From: Leptospirales bacterium
GTDB lineage: Bacteria > Spirochaetota > Leptospiria > Leptospirales > Leptonemataceae
Assembly (NCBI GenBank): GCA_016788865.1
Contig: JAEUSB010000060.1
Coordinates: forward strand, 1-59,397
Direction: 5' to 3'
Length of the DNA: 59,397 bases
How positions within the stretch are numbered: position 1 is the stretch's first letter; every line of letters starts with the position of its first letter. The notes under the pieces were generated by a model. That model saw only the letters and a list, made by a program, of their open reading frames with translations, was not told the DNA's origin and made no database searches. The position numbers were made by a program, and so were the translations under genes. This document shows, piece after piece, positions 24,980-33,372 of this stretch.

Positions 24980-26316
24980 CAGTCCACCACAGATCTAAAA
25001 TAGTTCCCATCGGGCAGAGTTTCGTACTTTGAGAAGTTAACCGGTGCGCCTCGAGGCTTGGCCCCCGTGAAACTCTTAAGCTTCAGGCCACGGAAGAGCG
25101 AATAGATTCCTGCTGCCAGGGATTTTGCAACCGCATCATCGTCTTCTATTACGAGGCTGCGATCGCGCGCAATATTCAAATGACCAATTTCCAGATACGC
25201 ACAGATGGCATTCGTGAAAGTTGGGAGAGCATACGTGCTGACGAATGGTCGCACAATCTCACCCATGCTTCCCGGCGTGCGCCGCGCCGGCACCTGGGCG
25301 GGCAACCCCATTTGCACAAATCTCAATAGTTCGTCGCTGGCGTAGTGGTTGTCTCCGCCATAGCCCATGGGTCCGCCTTCGCGTCTCCACGTTTCAGGGG
25401 CACCGCGTTCCCGGTCGAAAAACCGGCCCAATGCCCTGAATTCATTGTATTTAATAGCATATTGACCGGGTCCCGCTTTTGCCGCCGCCTTTTCCCAGCC
25501 CGGAGCATCGCGGTAGCTCCATTGAATCATGTTGTAGCGCAGTCCACGATTCTTACCTAGCCAGGGTGTTCCGTTTTTGAGCATGCGATAACCATGGAAG
25601 TAAACCCATGCATCGCCCTTTGCGGATTCAAACTGAGTAAAGCCTGGATCTGAAATTAGCCAGGCGGGAGCCCAGGGTGACTTGTAGAATTCCGCGGGCT
25701 TGAGCTCCCCCAAAGTAATGCGACGGAGCATTTCGAACGTCTGATAGCCCGGAGAAAGCACAGCTCCCATTCCGCCCGGATTGCCGCCCTCCGCAGGATT
25801 TAGGTGCAATGCCAGGACAAGATATGGCTTTTGGTGATTGATATATGAAATGCGGCCCATCTGGATGTTGCCCCTTGCGTCGGGGAAGTCATACATTCTG
25901 TACGGATCGTTTACCTGAGGATCTGTGGCAGGGAGTTTCCGCTCCTGCCAGCCGTCTGTCCGGCTCATATCGGTTCGAAATACAATCCGCTCAAACGTTG
26001 GTTGATCTGAAAACAGTCGAAGTACCTTCTGGAATTCTTCCCAGCCTTCGGCTGTGCGTGTCATATCCAGATAGACTTTCACTTTTTTGGAAAGAGAAAG
26101 CACGAGCTCATGCTCCGTATACTTCTGGTAGATCATTCCGGACAGATAGAAATCCAGATACTGCTTTGTAACAGGATCCCATTTGTCATCTTTGCGAGTT
26201 ACAATGGCTCCGCCGTGACCTGGATCGAGCATGATGGGAACTTCGTCCGGAATTGCACTCAATGGAATGCAAGACGGCAAAATGGAGAGTACAAAAATGC
26301 AAATGGAACGGATCAT
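24979..26316 (-). CDS. Periplasmic N-acetylmuramoyl-L-alanine amidase (Amidase_3)
   Basis: This 445-residue secreted enzyme has an N-terminal signal peptide (to about residue 21). Zinc-amidase motifs are present: IMLDPGHGG (first zinc His), Glu in TEHELVLSLSKK, His in VLALHLNP, and a C-terminal catalytic-type Glu in YLEIGHLN. A large insertion (about 185-345) between the last two motifs makes it roughly twice the usual catalytic-domain size. It should cleave the bond between MurNAc and L-Ala in peptidoglycan, for remodelling or cell separation. It is coupled to the unknown gene downstream by a TGATG junction. Confidence 0.85.
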   Translation of the reverse strand: MIRSICIFVLSILPSCIPLSAIPDEVPIMLDPGHGGAIVTRKDDKWDPVTKQYLDFYLSGMIYQKYTEHELVLSLSKKVKVYLDMTRTAEGWEEFQKVLRLFSDQPTFERIVFRTDMSRTDGWQERKLPATDPQVNDPYRMYDFPDARGNIQMGRISYINHQKPYLVLALHLNPAEGGNPGGMGAVLSPGYQTFEMLRRITLGELKPAEFYKSPWAPAWLISDPGFTQFESAKGDAWVYFHGYRMLKNGTPWLGKNRGLRYNMIQWSYRDAPGWEKAAAKAGPGQYAIKYNEFRALGRFFDRERGAPETWRREGGPMGYGGDNHYASDELLRFVQMGLPAQVPARRTPGSMGEIVRPFVSTYALPTFTNAICAYLEIGHLNIARDRSLVIEDDDAVAKSLAAGIYSLFRGLKLKSFTGAKPRGAPVNFSKYETLPDGNYFRSVVD

Positions 26317-26333
26317 TACTTGAAATGGGAAAC

Positions 26334-26355
26334 GACGGCGCGAGGCCGCGCCGTC
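26334..26355 (-). terminator. Strong hairpin between secreted-protein gene and amidase gene
   Basis: A perfect 9-bp stem GACGGCGCG/CGCGCCGTC with a 4-nt loop lies 18 nt past the stop of the upstream minus-strand gene and 18 nt before the amidase ATG. On the minus strand it is followed by GTTTCCC, a poor T-run, so it may be a leaky terminator or an mRNA-processing or stability element. Confidence 0.5.
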
Positions 26356-26372
26356 AAGTGAATTTAAAGCTA

Positions 26373-27143
26373 CTATTTGTTAGGTGACGTAGCTGGCGTC
26401 GTGGCAGTATTTGGAGCGCCAACGCGCATTGTTCCTGCCGCATCGCCAAGGTCGTTTCTATACTTGTCATCAACAGCTTTGGAACGCTGCGGATCTTCAT
26501 CCATTCCGCGAAGCAGACTGATTCCAAAGAGCTTGGCCAGGCGATAGTGATCGATTGCATCGCCGTAGCGCTTGTCGCGTGTAAGTTCTTGAGCCGTTGC
26601 AACATGGCCGTATGCAGTCCGGAGTCGAGACTGGTTCTTGATCAAATCTGTTGACCATTCAGTTTCATTTCCGCTACCAGGCTGAACTCTGAGTTCATCT
26701 CCGGAAACGGCTTTGGCTGCCTCGACTAGAATCGCATTTGTGCGCTGCGTGTAATGCTCATTGAATTTCTTGTACAGTGCCTGGACTGAAGCGCGTACCT
26801 CATCGAGCCTGGCACGTGCTTTCACGTACATTTGTCTGTAGTAAAGAACCGATGTTTCTTCGTAGCGGTCGCGGATGCTCTTGAGTTCTCCGTCAGAACC
26901 AGCGACCTCGGAACCAAAGTTAGATACCATAACGCTCAACTTGCGAATGTCCTTTTGTGTCTCAGTGCGGAGTGAATCCATTCCTTTCAGGGCATTCTGC
27001 CGGTCCAGGTAGTTGTCTTCCGCTTCATCGTGGGTTGCTGTTTCTGCAGCCGGTGTGGTTGTTGCCGGTGTAGTCGCGGGTGCCTGCGCTCCCAGGCCAA
27101 CGATCGCTAGCAAGAAAACAGAGATTGAAAGTAAGTGCTTCAT
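26373..27143 (-). CDS. Secreted helical protein, unknown function
   Basis: This 256-residue protein has a clear signal peptide (KHLLSISVFLLAIVGLGAQA, cleavage near 20). A Thr/Pro/Ala-rich linker (21-38) follows, then a long helical body with coiled-coil-like segments and a TPR-like helix pair around ATAQELTRDKRYGDAIDHYRLA (about 185-206), and a Thr/Pro-rich tail. The lack of lipobox or membrane anchor suggests a periplasmic protein. I know of no named family. It lies upstream of the amidase gene on the same strand with a hairpin between them, so a cell-envelope role is plausible. Confidence 0.75.
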   Translation of the reverse strand: MKHLLSISVFLLAIVGLGAQAPATTPATTTPAAETATHDEAEDNYLDRQNALKGMDSLRTETQKDIRKLSVMVSNFGSEVAGSDGELKSIRDRYEETSVLYYRQMYVKARARLDEVRASVQALYKKFNEHYTQRTNAILVEAAKAVSGDELRVQPGSGNETEWSTDLIKNQSRLRTAYGHVATAQELTRDKRYGDAIDHYRLAKLFGISLLRGMDEDPQRSKAVDDKYRNDLGDAAGTMRVGAPNTATTPATSPNK

Positions 27144-27237
27144 AGCAGGTTAGATGGTCGCGCTGGCCAGAAAGTCAAATTAAAAACGCTGCACAGGCCT
27201 TCCCGGTCTTCAATTCGCAATTTACAGAATGAAATAG

Positions 27238-29787
27238 ATGCGCATAATGTCATTCGTGCGGTATTATGTCGTATTGATGATGCTATGGACGGCCAGCCTT
27301 GGGGCCGTTGAGACCGAAATGCAGACGCGAACCAGTCGCATTGTCCTGGCCACCTTGAGTGTCGATCAATGGAAGAAATTGCCGCTCGGCGATAGGCGAT
27401 GGATAGCGCCGCGCCTGCTCGACCTGGGTGCTGTTAACACGAATGTTCGCAAGGATTTCCTTGAGATACTCGAGGGTGACAATGACCCATTTGTAAGAGC
27501 GCATGGGATGGCAGCTCGTTCGTTCTTTACTCGGACGAACGATCTGACAATTCGCGATGATTTGAATATCCTGGCCTCGCGCGCAGAAAGCATCCAATCA
27601 CGTGATATCTATCAATATTATTCGGCGCTCGTAGCCGGCCTTCCAGCCGCAACGCTTGCAACGTTCGCATGCAAAGTATCCGAGTTCGAGGACGCCTGCC
27701 GGTTTCTGCGCTTCCGCATTCTCGCCGAATCGCTTTCCACAATGAATGCAGTGTCGCTTGTGCAGATGCGCGAGCTTCAGAGCGCATGCGCCCCCTTCCT
27801 TTTGAAGAATGCGCTGAGACCGGCCTTCTTTCATCGCCTCGGCGTGGGTGTTGCAGAGCGACTCAATCGACTGCGTCTGCCGCTTGAAGCTGCAATCATA
27901 CAGGAGCGCATGTTGCGTGGCATTGAAACAGATGCAGCGAACGAAAGTCGGTCCCGAATTCCCTTCTATCTGGCTTCGGCGGGTGATTTTGCTTCTGCTC
28001 TTCGCTACACAGATAGCCGCAACATGCGGAACATTGATCTGAAAATGGCACGGTTGGACTGGATGATACTCTCAGGTCGCTACAAAGAAGCGGTAGATTT
28101 CTTGAGTGAACTCATCGAAAGCAATGTGGATTTGTCCGGGCTGCGTGGGCGTGATCCGTGGACAGGGTTTCAGTATTCACGCGAGGGACTCCGCCTGCGC
28201 CTGGCTCTTGTTCTGCATCTGGCCGGTGATTCCGCCAGGGCAGCGCGTGCGCTCGAAATGCTTAAGGAAAATGCAGGCCGGACAGAGCAGGGCGAGCCGA
28301 TTGCTCTGTATGCCCGCATCAGGCTCGCCCAGATTCTGCTCAAAGACCGTCCCGAATTGGCGCATAAATTGGCAGAGGATGTAACCTATGAGGCGCAGGA
28401 AAAGGGTTGGTCGCAGCTTGAATACTTCGCCACAATTCTCGATGGTTGGGCACTCTACTACAGCAAGCAGTACTTCAACGCAGTTGTGAACTTCACCAAG
28501 GCGGGAGGGATTGTTCAGAATCCCCCGGCCGAATATTCAAGGTTACTGGGGCTCATGGCATCGCAGCTGGCAATGGCTCCCGCATCGCCGCAGATTTATA
28601 TCGTAACAAGACTCAAGCAGATGCTGGCTGCCCGACCCTATCATCGCGCAATCTATACAATTCGCGACTGGGTTCCGGAAGATGCGGGCGATGATTTCTT
28701 TCTGGAGCAGGCAGTTTACAACAGCGAGGCAAGGCGCGATCGCTGGTCTGCCCTCAGTCTGCTTGAAGAATCGAGAAGACTGGAGGAGTACTACTTTCCA
28801 GCGGGAAACAATCCGGGCGGTGTCCGCGGTATTGTAACGTCTGATGTGTGGTTTAGAACGCTGCGTGAATTTCCATCGGTGCGTGCTGTTTCGCGTGGCG
28901 TGCTGGACGATTCGCCGGATAACCTGCGTGTCACCATCAACGCCCTGGTCACCGTACCGCCGCTCCGGTTGGTTGATGATTCTGCATTCCTGTTTCCGTA
29001 TACGCTGCGCGGCAAGGCCATTGTTTATCTGGTTGCACCATCTCCGCCACGCAATGTTCGCACGGGCCGGTTGATTGTTCGGGAGGACCTTCCGCAGAAT
29101 GAATATGAAGTATTGCGTGCGAAATGTCTGCGCGATTGTCCGGATACTGCTTTTCCAGAACTCAAGAAATTCGCAGGTTCCTTTCGCATCCTGCAGATTC
29201 AATCAAGGCCTTCGGACCTGGACTTTGCCGCGCTTATGAAGAGGCCGGGGCTTGCAACGTTTCGTTTCTACGATGGACTGATTCCCGCCAAACCATATCA
29301 GGCGCAGCAAAGGGGCGCATATCGTGCAGGTTGCCCGGCGGTTGCCGGGGAAGCGGCGACATTTCCGTTTGGAGAATCCATGTTCGCGGCCGGGTTCTCG
29401 GGATTTGCCTTTTACTGGCCGCTTGAAACCGACGCCAGGACCGGTGAGGACGGAGAGCAACGCCCCGTATACCTCCGGAATTTCATCTGCGGAGAGGCCA
29501 GGGTGAGATTCTGGGACCTGGATCGTTTCTGGAACCTACCACCGGAATTGATCATCTATCGGCATCGCAACGATGATGCTGATCTGGATCAGGCTTTCCA
29601 GCGATTCGCGGCCGGATCCAATATCGTTCTGCTGGAAACGAGTGCTGCCTGGACAGAGGTCCACGCCGCGTTCTTGCGTGAGCAGGCCAGGAGCGGTGCT
29701 ACTTATCCCGTAATTCAGGAGAGGTTGCAGGCCCGTTTCCCGGACCTTGTGTTCCGATTCTATTTCCCTGGCCCTGCAGGGAAATAA
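27238..29787 (+). CDS. Secreted TPR-type protein with degenerate CHAT-like C-terminus
   Basis: This 849-residue protein has a signal peptide (about 1-23) and then long arrays of helical, TPR-like repeats (about 60-500; for example RALEMLKENAG and AYYSK-type hairpins). The last 200 residues have the strand/helix order of a CHAT (caspase-like) domain: PELIIYRHRNDDADLDQAFQRFAAGSNIVLLETSA recalls the region after the catalytic Cys, with helix and WxV-like strand. The His-Gly and Ser/Ala-Cys-Glu catalytic motifs are missing, so it would be inactive. This domain call is by eye. The signal peptidase gene follows 37 nt downstream. Confidence 0.7.
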   Translation: MRIMSFVRYYVVLMMLWTASLGAVETEMQTRTSRIVLATLSVDQWKKLPLGDRRWIAPRLLDLGAVNTNVRKDFLEILEGDNDPFVRAHGMAARSFFTRTNDLTIRDDLNILASRAESIQSRDIYQYYSALVAGLPAATLATFACKVSEFEDACRFLRFRILAESLSTMNAVSLVQMRELQSACAPFLLKNALRPAFFHRLGVGVAERLNRLRLPLEAAIIQERMLRGIETDAANESRSRIPFYLASAGDFASALRYTDSRNMRNIDLKMARLDWMILSGRYKEAVDFLSELIESNVDLSGLRGRDPWTGFQYSREGLRLRLALVLHLAGDSARAARALEMLKENAGRTEQGEPIALYARIRLAQILLKDRPELAHKLAEDVTYEAQEKGWSQLEYFATILDGWALYYSKQYFNAVVNFTKAGGIVQNPPAEYSRLLGLMASQLAMAPASPQIYIVTRLKQMLAARPYHRAIYTIRDWVPEDAGDDFFLEQAVYNSEARRDRWSALSLLEESRRLEEYYFPAGNNPGGVRGIVTSDVWFRTLREFPSVRAVSRGVLDDSPDNLRVTINALVTVPPLRLVDDSAFLFPYTLRGKAIVYLVAPSPPRNVRTGRLIVREDLPQNEYEVLRAKCLRDCPDTAFPELKKFAGSFRILQIQSRPSDLDFAALMKRPGLATFRFYDGLIPAKPYQAQQRGAYRAGCPAVAGEAATFPFGESMFAAGFSGFAFYWPLETDARTGEDGEQRPVYLRNFICGEARVRFWDLDRFWNLPPELIIYRHRNDDADLDQAFQRFAAGSNIVLLETSAAWTEVHAAFLREQARSGATYPVIQERLQARFPDLVFRFYFPGPAGK

Positions 29788-29824
29788 TGCTTCCCTCACG
29801 CGGCACCGGAGAAACGTAAGCTAT

Positions 29825-30901
29825 ATGTCCAAACGGGGCGAAAGTCCGGTCTCTTTTACGATCTCGATGATGATTCTGATCTTCTTCGTTTTCGCCTTCA
29901 AGCAATCCATTCTTGACGCAAACAACATCCCCAGCGGTTCCATGATCCCAACCCTGAAGATAGGCGATTATCTCTTCGTGAACAAGATGAGATATTCCCT
30001 TCGGGTTCCGTTCGCGGAATTCTTTCTGGGGAAACCCCTTGAGCTCGTCCGCATAGACGATCCAAAACGCGGTGATATCATTACATTCATTCCCAAGACA
30101 GATCCGGACAAGCACTATGTGAAGCGTGTAACCGGCCTACCCGGTGATCGGATTCGGATTCGCAATATCGCTCTGTGCGACATGTATCGCCTGTATTCAC
30201 TTCCCACTCCCGACGTTCAGCGGGCGTACAGCTGTGAGCAGGGATTGCGCGGCCCAAGAGAGCCAGTAGTGGCGATGGTCGAGTACCGCGCGCATGACAC
30301 GGGGCCCTGGCTGAACTATGCACCGCAAGAAATTTCAGACACCGCCTCGCGCGAACTACTCGTTGACGCGGACAATACGGTTGTTCTCCCACCGGAAGCG
30401 AATCCATCCAACAACACATACAATCGCTTACCTGTCGTCTTGACCGAGAAGCTTGATAAAGGAACCCACTTCATTGTGGAAACCTCCAATCCGCCGCGTG
30501 TGGAAGGTCTTTGCGAGGACATTGAAACAACAGGCTGCGTGCTAAACCAGGACGAGTATCTGGCAATGGGAGACAATCGCGATGACTCCGCAGACTCGCG
30601 CATCATCGGTCCCATTTCGAGGGCCAGTATTCTTGGGAAAGTTGCCATTATCTACTTCAGTATTAACTGGAAGGATGAAATCTGCGAATCCTACGCCGGA
30701 AACTTCATGAACCGGCCAATTGAACCCAACGAGGGCTATCAGATCCCGGATTTCCCCCCGGAGAAGCAGCGTCAAAAATGCTCGATTCTAGACGGTCAGG
30801 CCAAGATGGAATCGGTTCCCGGGTATCTCAAGCGGACCATTCTCTATCGTCTCTGGCGTCTTGACGTTCGCTGGAGAAGAATCGGGAACCTCCTGAGATA
30901 A
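29825..30901 (+). CDS. lepB: Signal peptidase I
   Basis: This 358-residue type I signal peptidase has one N-terminal membrane segment (about 12-28). The catalytic Ser39 lies in IPSGSM, the general-base Lys100 in YVKRVTGLPGD, and the closing motif is MGDNRDDSADSR. The enzyme removes signal peptides of exported proteins at the outer face of the inner membrane. Compared with minimal enzymes it carries an insertion of about 100 residues (112-215), as Gram-negative LepB proteins often do. The ATG at 29825 was chosen because an earlier in-frame ATG at 29747 lies inside the preceding gene and adds non-family residues. Confidence 0.93.
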   Translation: MSKRGESPVSFTISMMILIFFVFAFKQSILDANNIPSGSMIPTLKIGDYLFVNKMRYSLRVPFAEFFLGKPLELVRIDDPKRGDIITFIPKTDPDKHYVKRVTGLPGDRIRIRNIALCDMYRLYSLPTPDVQRAYSCEQGLRGPREPVVAMVEYRAHDTGPWLNYAPQEISDTASRELLVDADNTVVLPPEANPSNNTYNRLPVVLTEKLDKGTHFIVETSNPPRVEGLCEDIETTGCVLNQDEYLAMGDNRDDSADSRIIGPISRASILGKVAIIYFSINWKDEICESYAGNFMNRPIEPNEGYQIPDFPPEKQRQKCSILDGQAKMESVPGYLKRTILYRLWRLDVRWRRIGNLLR

Positions 30902-30943
30902 GGCACTTCCGTTCGCCCCAGCGGCTTTCTCGCGACTGATCAA

Positions 30944-31231
30944 TCAATCAGTCGGCCCAGGCCTGTGGACATTGTGAGCGCGTCCCTGCGGGCGGGGCAG
31001 AGGTAGCTGATAGCTGCCCATGGCCGGAAGCTTTTGACCCTCACTTCCCAATTTCATCAATGCTTCGCTTCGGGTCTTGCCTACGGCGGTTTCATCTCTA
31101 GACATGGCAGCCCAGCTGCCACCAGGCAATTGTTTCAACTGAATGGAATGCACAAAAATAGAATCGGCTTTCCGCTGGAGGAGCTTGCCCAAATATTGAG
31201 TGGTTGGGATGACTTGAGGGAATGAATTCAT
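30944..31231 (-). CDS. Small HicB-like protein (tentative)
   Basis: This is a 95-residue frame starting with MNSFPQVIP. The centre (GGSWAAMSRDETAVGKTRSEALMKL) follows the strand-turn-helix pattern G-x-T-x-x-EA of HicB-type antitoxin or RNase-H-like small domains. No HicA toxin is adjacent. Its start codon shares two bases with the divergent AtpZ-like gene (31229-31231 versus 31230-31232), and no ribosome site is visible. The frame may instead be a remnant. Without it, 30902-31229 would be an empty 328-nt spacer. Confidence 0.4.
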   Translation of the reverse strand: MNSFPQVIPTTQYLGKLLQRKADSIFVHSIQLKQLPGGSWAAMSRDETAVGKTRSEALMKLGSEGQKLPAMGSYQLPLPRPQGRAHNVHRPGPTD

Positions 31232-31565
31232 GAAGGGCGGCGGATTTCTAGGTGTTGGGTTTGAGTTCATTGGCATTGCAGGTCTCTTCACTGCCGGGGG
31301 GATCTATCTGGACGCCCGCTGGAACGGGCGTGGATTGATCCTGGTTGGTTGTATCGTCGTGGGTGTTGCCGCCGGTATCTGGCACTTGATTCGTCGGGTT
31401 AACGCCATGAATCAGGAACTGAGTTCTGAGGCGGCCGAGCGTAAAGCCCGCAAGACTCCGTTGACTCCGGAAGAGAACCTGAAGCGCCTGGATGATCTAA
31501 CCAAATCATTGGCTGATTTAACCGAGTCCCGGCGCAAGAAGTCAAACAATGAGGAGCGGCCTTGA
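31230..31565 (+). CDS. AtpZ/AtpI-family membrane protein of the ATP synthase operon
   Basis: This 111-residue protein has two membrane helices (GVGFEFIGIAGLFTAGGIYLD, about 8-27, and LILVGCIVVGVAAGIWHLI, about 37-55) and a charged C-terminal coiled tail. The pattern GxExIGxxGLxxxxGxxLD matches AtpZ-like proteins found ahead of AtpI, which may assist c-ring assembly or Mg/Ca transport. A GAGGGA site lies 8 nt before the ATG. It is the first gene of the ATP synthase operon; the next gene overlaps by 4 nt. Confidence 0.8.
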   Translation: MKGGGFLGVGFEFIGIAGLFTAGGIYLDARWNGRGLILVGCIVVGVAAGIWHLIRRVNAMNQELSSEAAERKARKTPLTPEENLKRLDDLTKSLADLTESRRKKSNNEERP

Positions 31566-31918
31566 TCCGTTCTGGCATGAGTCTTGTCCTCGTCGGGGTC
31601 GTGGCATTTGCATGCGCAAGGATGTATGGAACCTGGAGCGTCTTACCACATGTATTGCTCGGAGCTGCGTCCGTTCTACTTTTTGATGCGTTGCGTCACT
31701 ACAACCTGGCCCGATATCCATTGCGCGCCGTATCTATCGCTTCTCTGGGAACGTTTGTTAGAGTAATGTTGCTTGGAACATATGGAATCATCCACATGTT
31801 TTTCGCAACTCCCGCAACGATGCCGGCGCTAATGACCTTTCTCATTTCACTTCTAGCCTGTCTGTTTTTTGGAGTTGCGTGGGAAACCGGGTCTTCAATT
31901 CTTAGTCACCGAAAATGA
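31562..31918 (+). CDS. atpI: ATP synthase protein I-like membrane protein
   Basis: This 118-residue protein has four predicted membrane helices (about 5-22, 28-46, 56-80 and 87-110), the layout of AtpI/UncI, which helps insert or assemble the c-ring. Sequence conservation of AtpI is low, so position directly before atpB is the main support. The frame begins with a TTG overlapping the previous stop; an ATG five codons later is an alternative. It overlaps atpB by 4 nt. Confidence 0.7.
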   Translation: MIRSGMSLVLVGVVAFACARMYGTWSVLPHVLLGAASVLLFDALRHYNLARYPLRAVSIASLGTFVRVMLLGTYGIIHMFFATPATMPALMTFLISLLACLFFGVAWETGSSILSHRK

Positions 31919-32985
31919 GACGAATTCTCGTAAGTCAGCTACTGTTCTGCTGGGTATTTTCATTCACCGGGTCACCTCTGCAGGCAGAATCGCCCGCTAC
32001 TGAGAAATTTGACCTTGCTCCCATTCTGGTCCATCACCTGATGGATGCTCCAATTTTTGAATTTAATCTGAATCTGTGTTTTGCAGATTTGAAACTGGGC
32101 AGTTATCCGTTATGCGGAAAGAAAGTCCGGCCCGGAAGCGCAGAATTCGAACACGATACATTCCGCCGTTATACATTTGAAGACTCGACAGGTCCGTACA
32201 AGTGGCAGGGTGGTTTGCCGCTTCATATAACCAAGCGTGTAATGATGATGTTCATCGTTGCCGGATTGATGCTTTTGGTCTTTATTCCCGGAGCCAGGCT
32301 TGTTGCAAAGAATCCTTTAAACGTTGCCGGCCGTTTCAAAAACGGAATCGAGGCAATGGTTCAGTTCGTGCGCAATGACATTGCTGAGCCAAACATGCAT
32401 CATCATTCGGCCGGTTTCCAGCCGTATCTATTGACTGCATTCTTCTTTATTCTCTTCTGTAACATGCTCGGCCTGTTTCCTCCATTTGGAGAAATGCTCG
32501 ATATGGCATTGCATGGAACCGGACATCATGGCGGGCGCACGGTATCATCTGCTGTTGCGTTCTGGCCAGGTATAACAGTGACCGGTGACGTTGCTGTAAC
32601 GCTGGTCCTGGCGGTCATGACAACCATCCAGATCTGGATCACAGGCTTTCGTTATCAGGGCTTTCAGTTCTTCTGGACCGCTGTTCCAAACGGTGTTCCT
32701 CTCCCGCTTTACATTCTCTTGTGGCCACTTGAATTCATTATTAGCCCACTTTCCAAGGGTTTTGCGCTTACAATTCGTCTTCTGGCGAATATGACAGCGG
32801 GCCACGTTATCATCATTGTTCTGCTGGGCTTCATCCTGCAGTTTCAGAACTACTGGCTGGCACTCGTAAGTATTCCGGGTGCGGGCATGATTTATATGCT
32901 GGAAATATTGGTTGCCTTTCTTCAGGCATTCGTGTTTACCTTGCTGTCCGCTCTATTCATCGGTGCGAGCATGCACAGGCATTGA
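31915..32985 (+). CDS. atpB: ATP synthase Fo subunit a
   Basis: This 356-residue subunit forms the proton half-channels. It has an N-terminal signal-like segment (1-24) and an external region of about 75 residues, which is longer than in E. coli. The membrane core follows, with the essential Arg in ALTIRLLANMTAGHVII and the C-terminal helix pair ending in LLSALFIG. A His-rich stretch (MHHHSAGF) precedes the helix FQPYLLTAFFFILFCNMLGL. It is translated from an ATGA overlap with atpI. A hairpin follows before atpE. Confidence 0.93.
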   Translation: MRRILVSQLLFCWVFSFTGSPLQAESPATEKFDLAPILVHHLMDAPIFEFNLNLCFADLKLGSYPLCGKKVRPGSAEFEHDTFRRYTFEDSTGPYKWQGGLPLHITKRVMMMFIVAGLMLLVFIPGARLVAKNPLNVAGRFKNGIEAMVQFVRNDIAEPNMHHHSAGFQPYLLTAFFFILFCNMLGLFPPFGEMLDMALHGTGHHGGRTVSSAVAFWPGITVTGDVAVTLVLAVMTTIQIWITGFRYQGFQFFWTAVPNGVPLPLYILLWPLEFIISPLSKGFALTIRLLANMTAGHVIIIVLLGFILQFQNYWLALVSIPGAGMIYMLEILVAFLQAFVFTLLSALFIGASMHRH

Positions 32986-33027
32986 AATGGATTCTCTTAA
33001 TCTATCATACAAAAGAGTAATCAAAAC

Positions 33028-33050
33028 CACGGGTCAAAATTTGATCCGTG
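33028..33050 (+). promoter_or_regulatory. Intercistronic hairpin ahead of atpE
   Basis: A 10-bp stem (CACGGGTCAA/TTGATCCGTG, one G-U pair) with a 3-nt loop sits in the 87-nt gap between atpB and atpE, 8 nt before an unusually strong AGGAGGAG ribosome site. No T-run follows, so it is not a terminator. It could protect a processed 3' fragment or help set the high c-subunit output the complex needs. Confidence 0.55.
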
Positions 33051-33072
33051 CAGGTCGTCAGGAGGAGAAACT

Positions 33073-33363
33073 ATGATCGGTTTAGCTTTTATTGGAGTTG
33101 GTCTCGGTGCCGGACTCGCCGTACTTGGAATTGGTGTTGGGATTGGTCGCATCGGTGGCTCAGCAACTGAGGCTATTTCCAGACAACCAGAAGCAGTTGG
33201 TTCCATTCAGCTCGCGATGATTATTGCAGCTGCCCTCATCGAAGGTGCTGGTCTCTTCGGTCTTGTGATCGCGTTCCTTATGGGTAACCAGATCAACGAA
33301 AAGATGCTGAATACTTTTGCAGATTCTGCAAAGCCTGCAGCAACTACAACTCAAGTCAGATAA
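33073..33363 (+). CDS. atpE: ATP synthase Fo subunit c
   Basis: This 96-residue protein is a two-helix hairpin. The first helix is Gly-rich (GVGLGAGLAVLGIGVGIGRI). The polar loop is SRQPEA, and the second helix has the ion-binding Glu57 in IAAALIEGAGL. The Gln of helix 1 and the Ser/Thr after the Glu that mark sodium-binding rings are absent, so proton coupling is expected. A short Ala/Thr tail of about 15 residues follows the second helix. It has the strongest ribosome site in the operon. Confidence 0.96.
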   Translation: MIGLAFIGVGLGAGLAVLGIGVGIGRIGGSATEAISRQPEAVGSIQLAMIIAAALIEGAGLFGLVIAFLMGNQINEKMLNTFADSAKPAATTTQVR

Positions 33364-33372
33364 TCAGGTTTC

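Noticed and set aside
28543..29202. 219-codon minus-strand frame inside the TPR/CHAT-like gene
   Set aside because: Shadow frame; the plus-strand gene has a signal peptide and consistent composition throughout.
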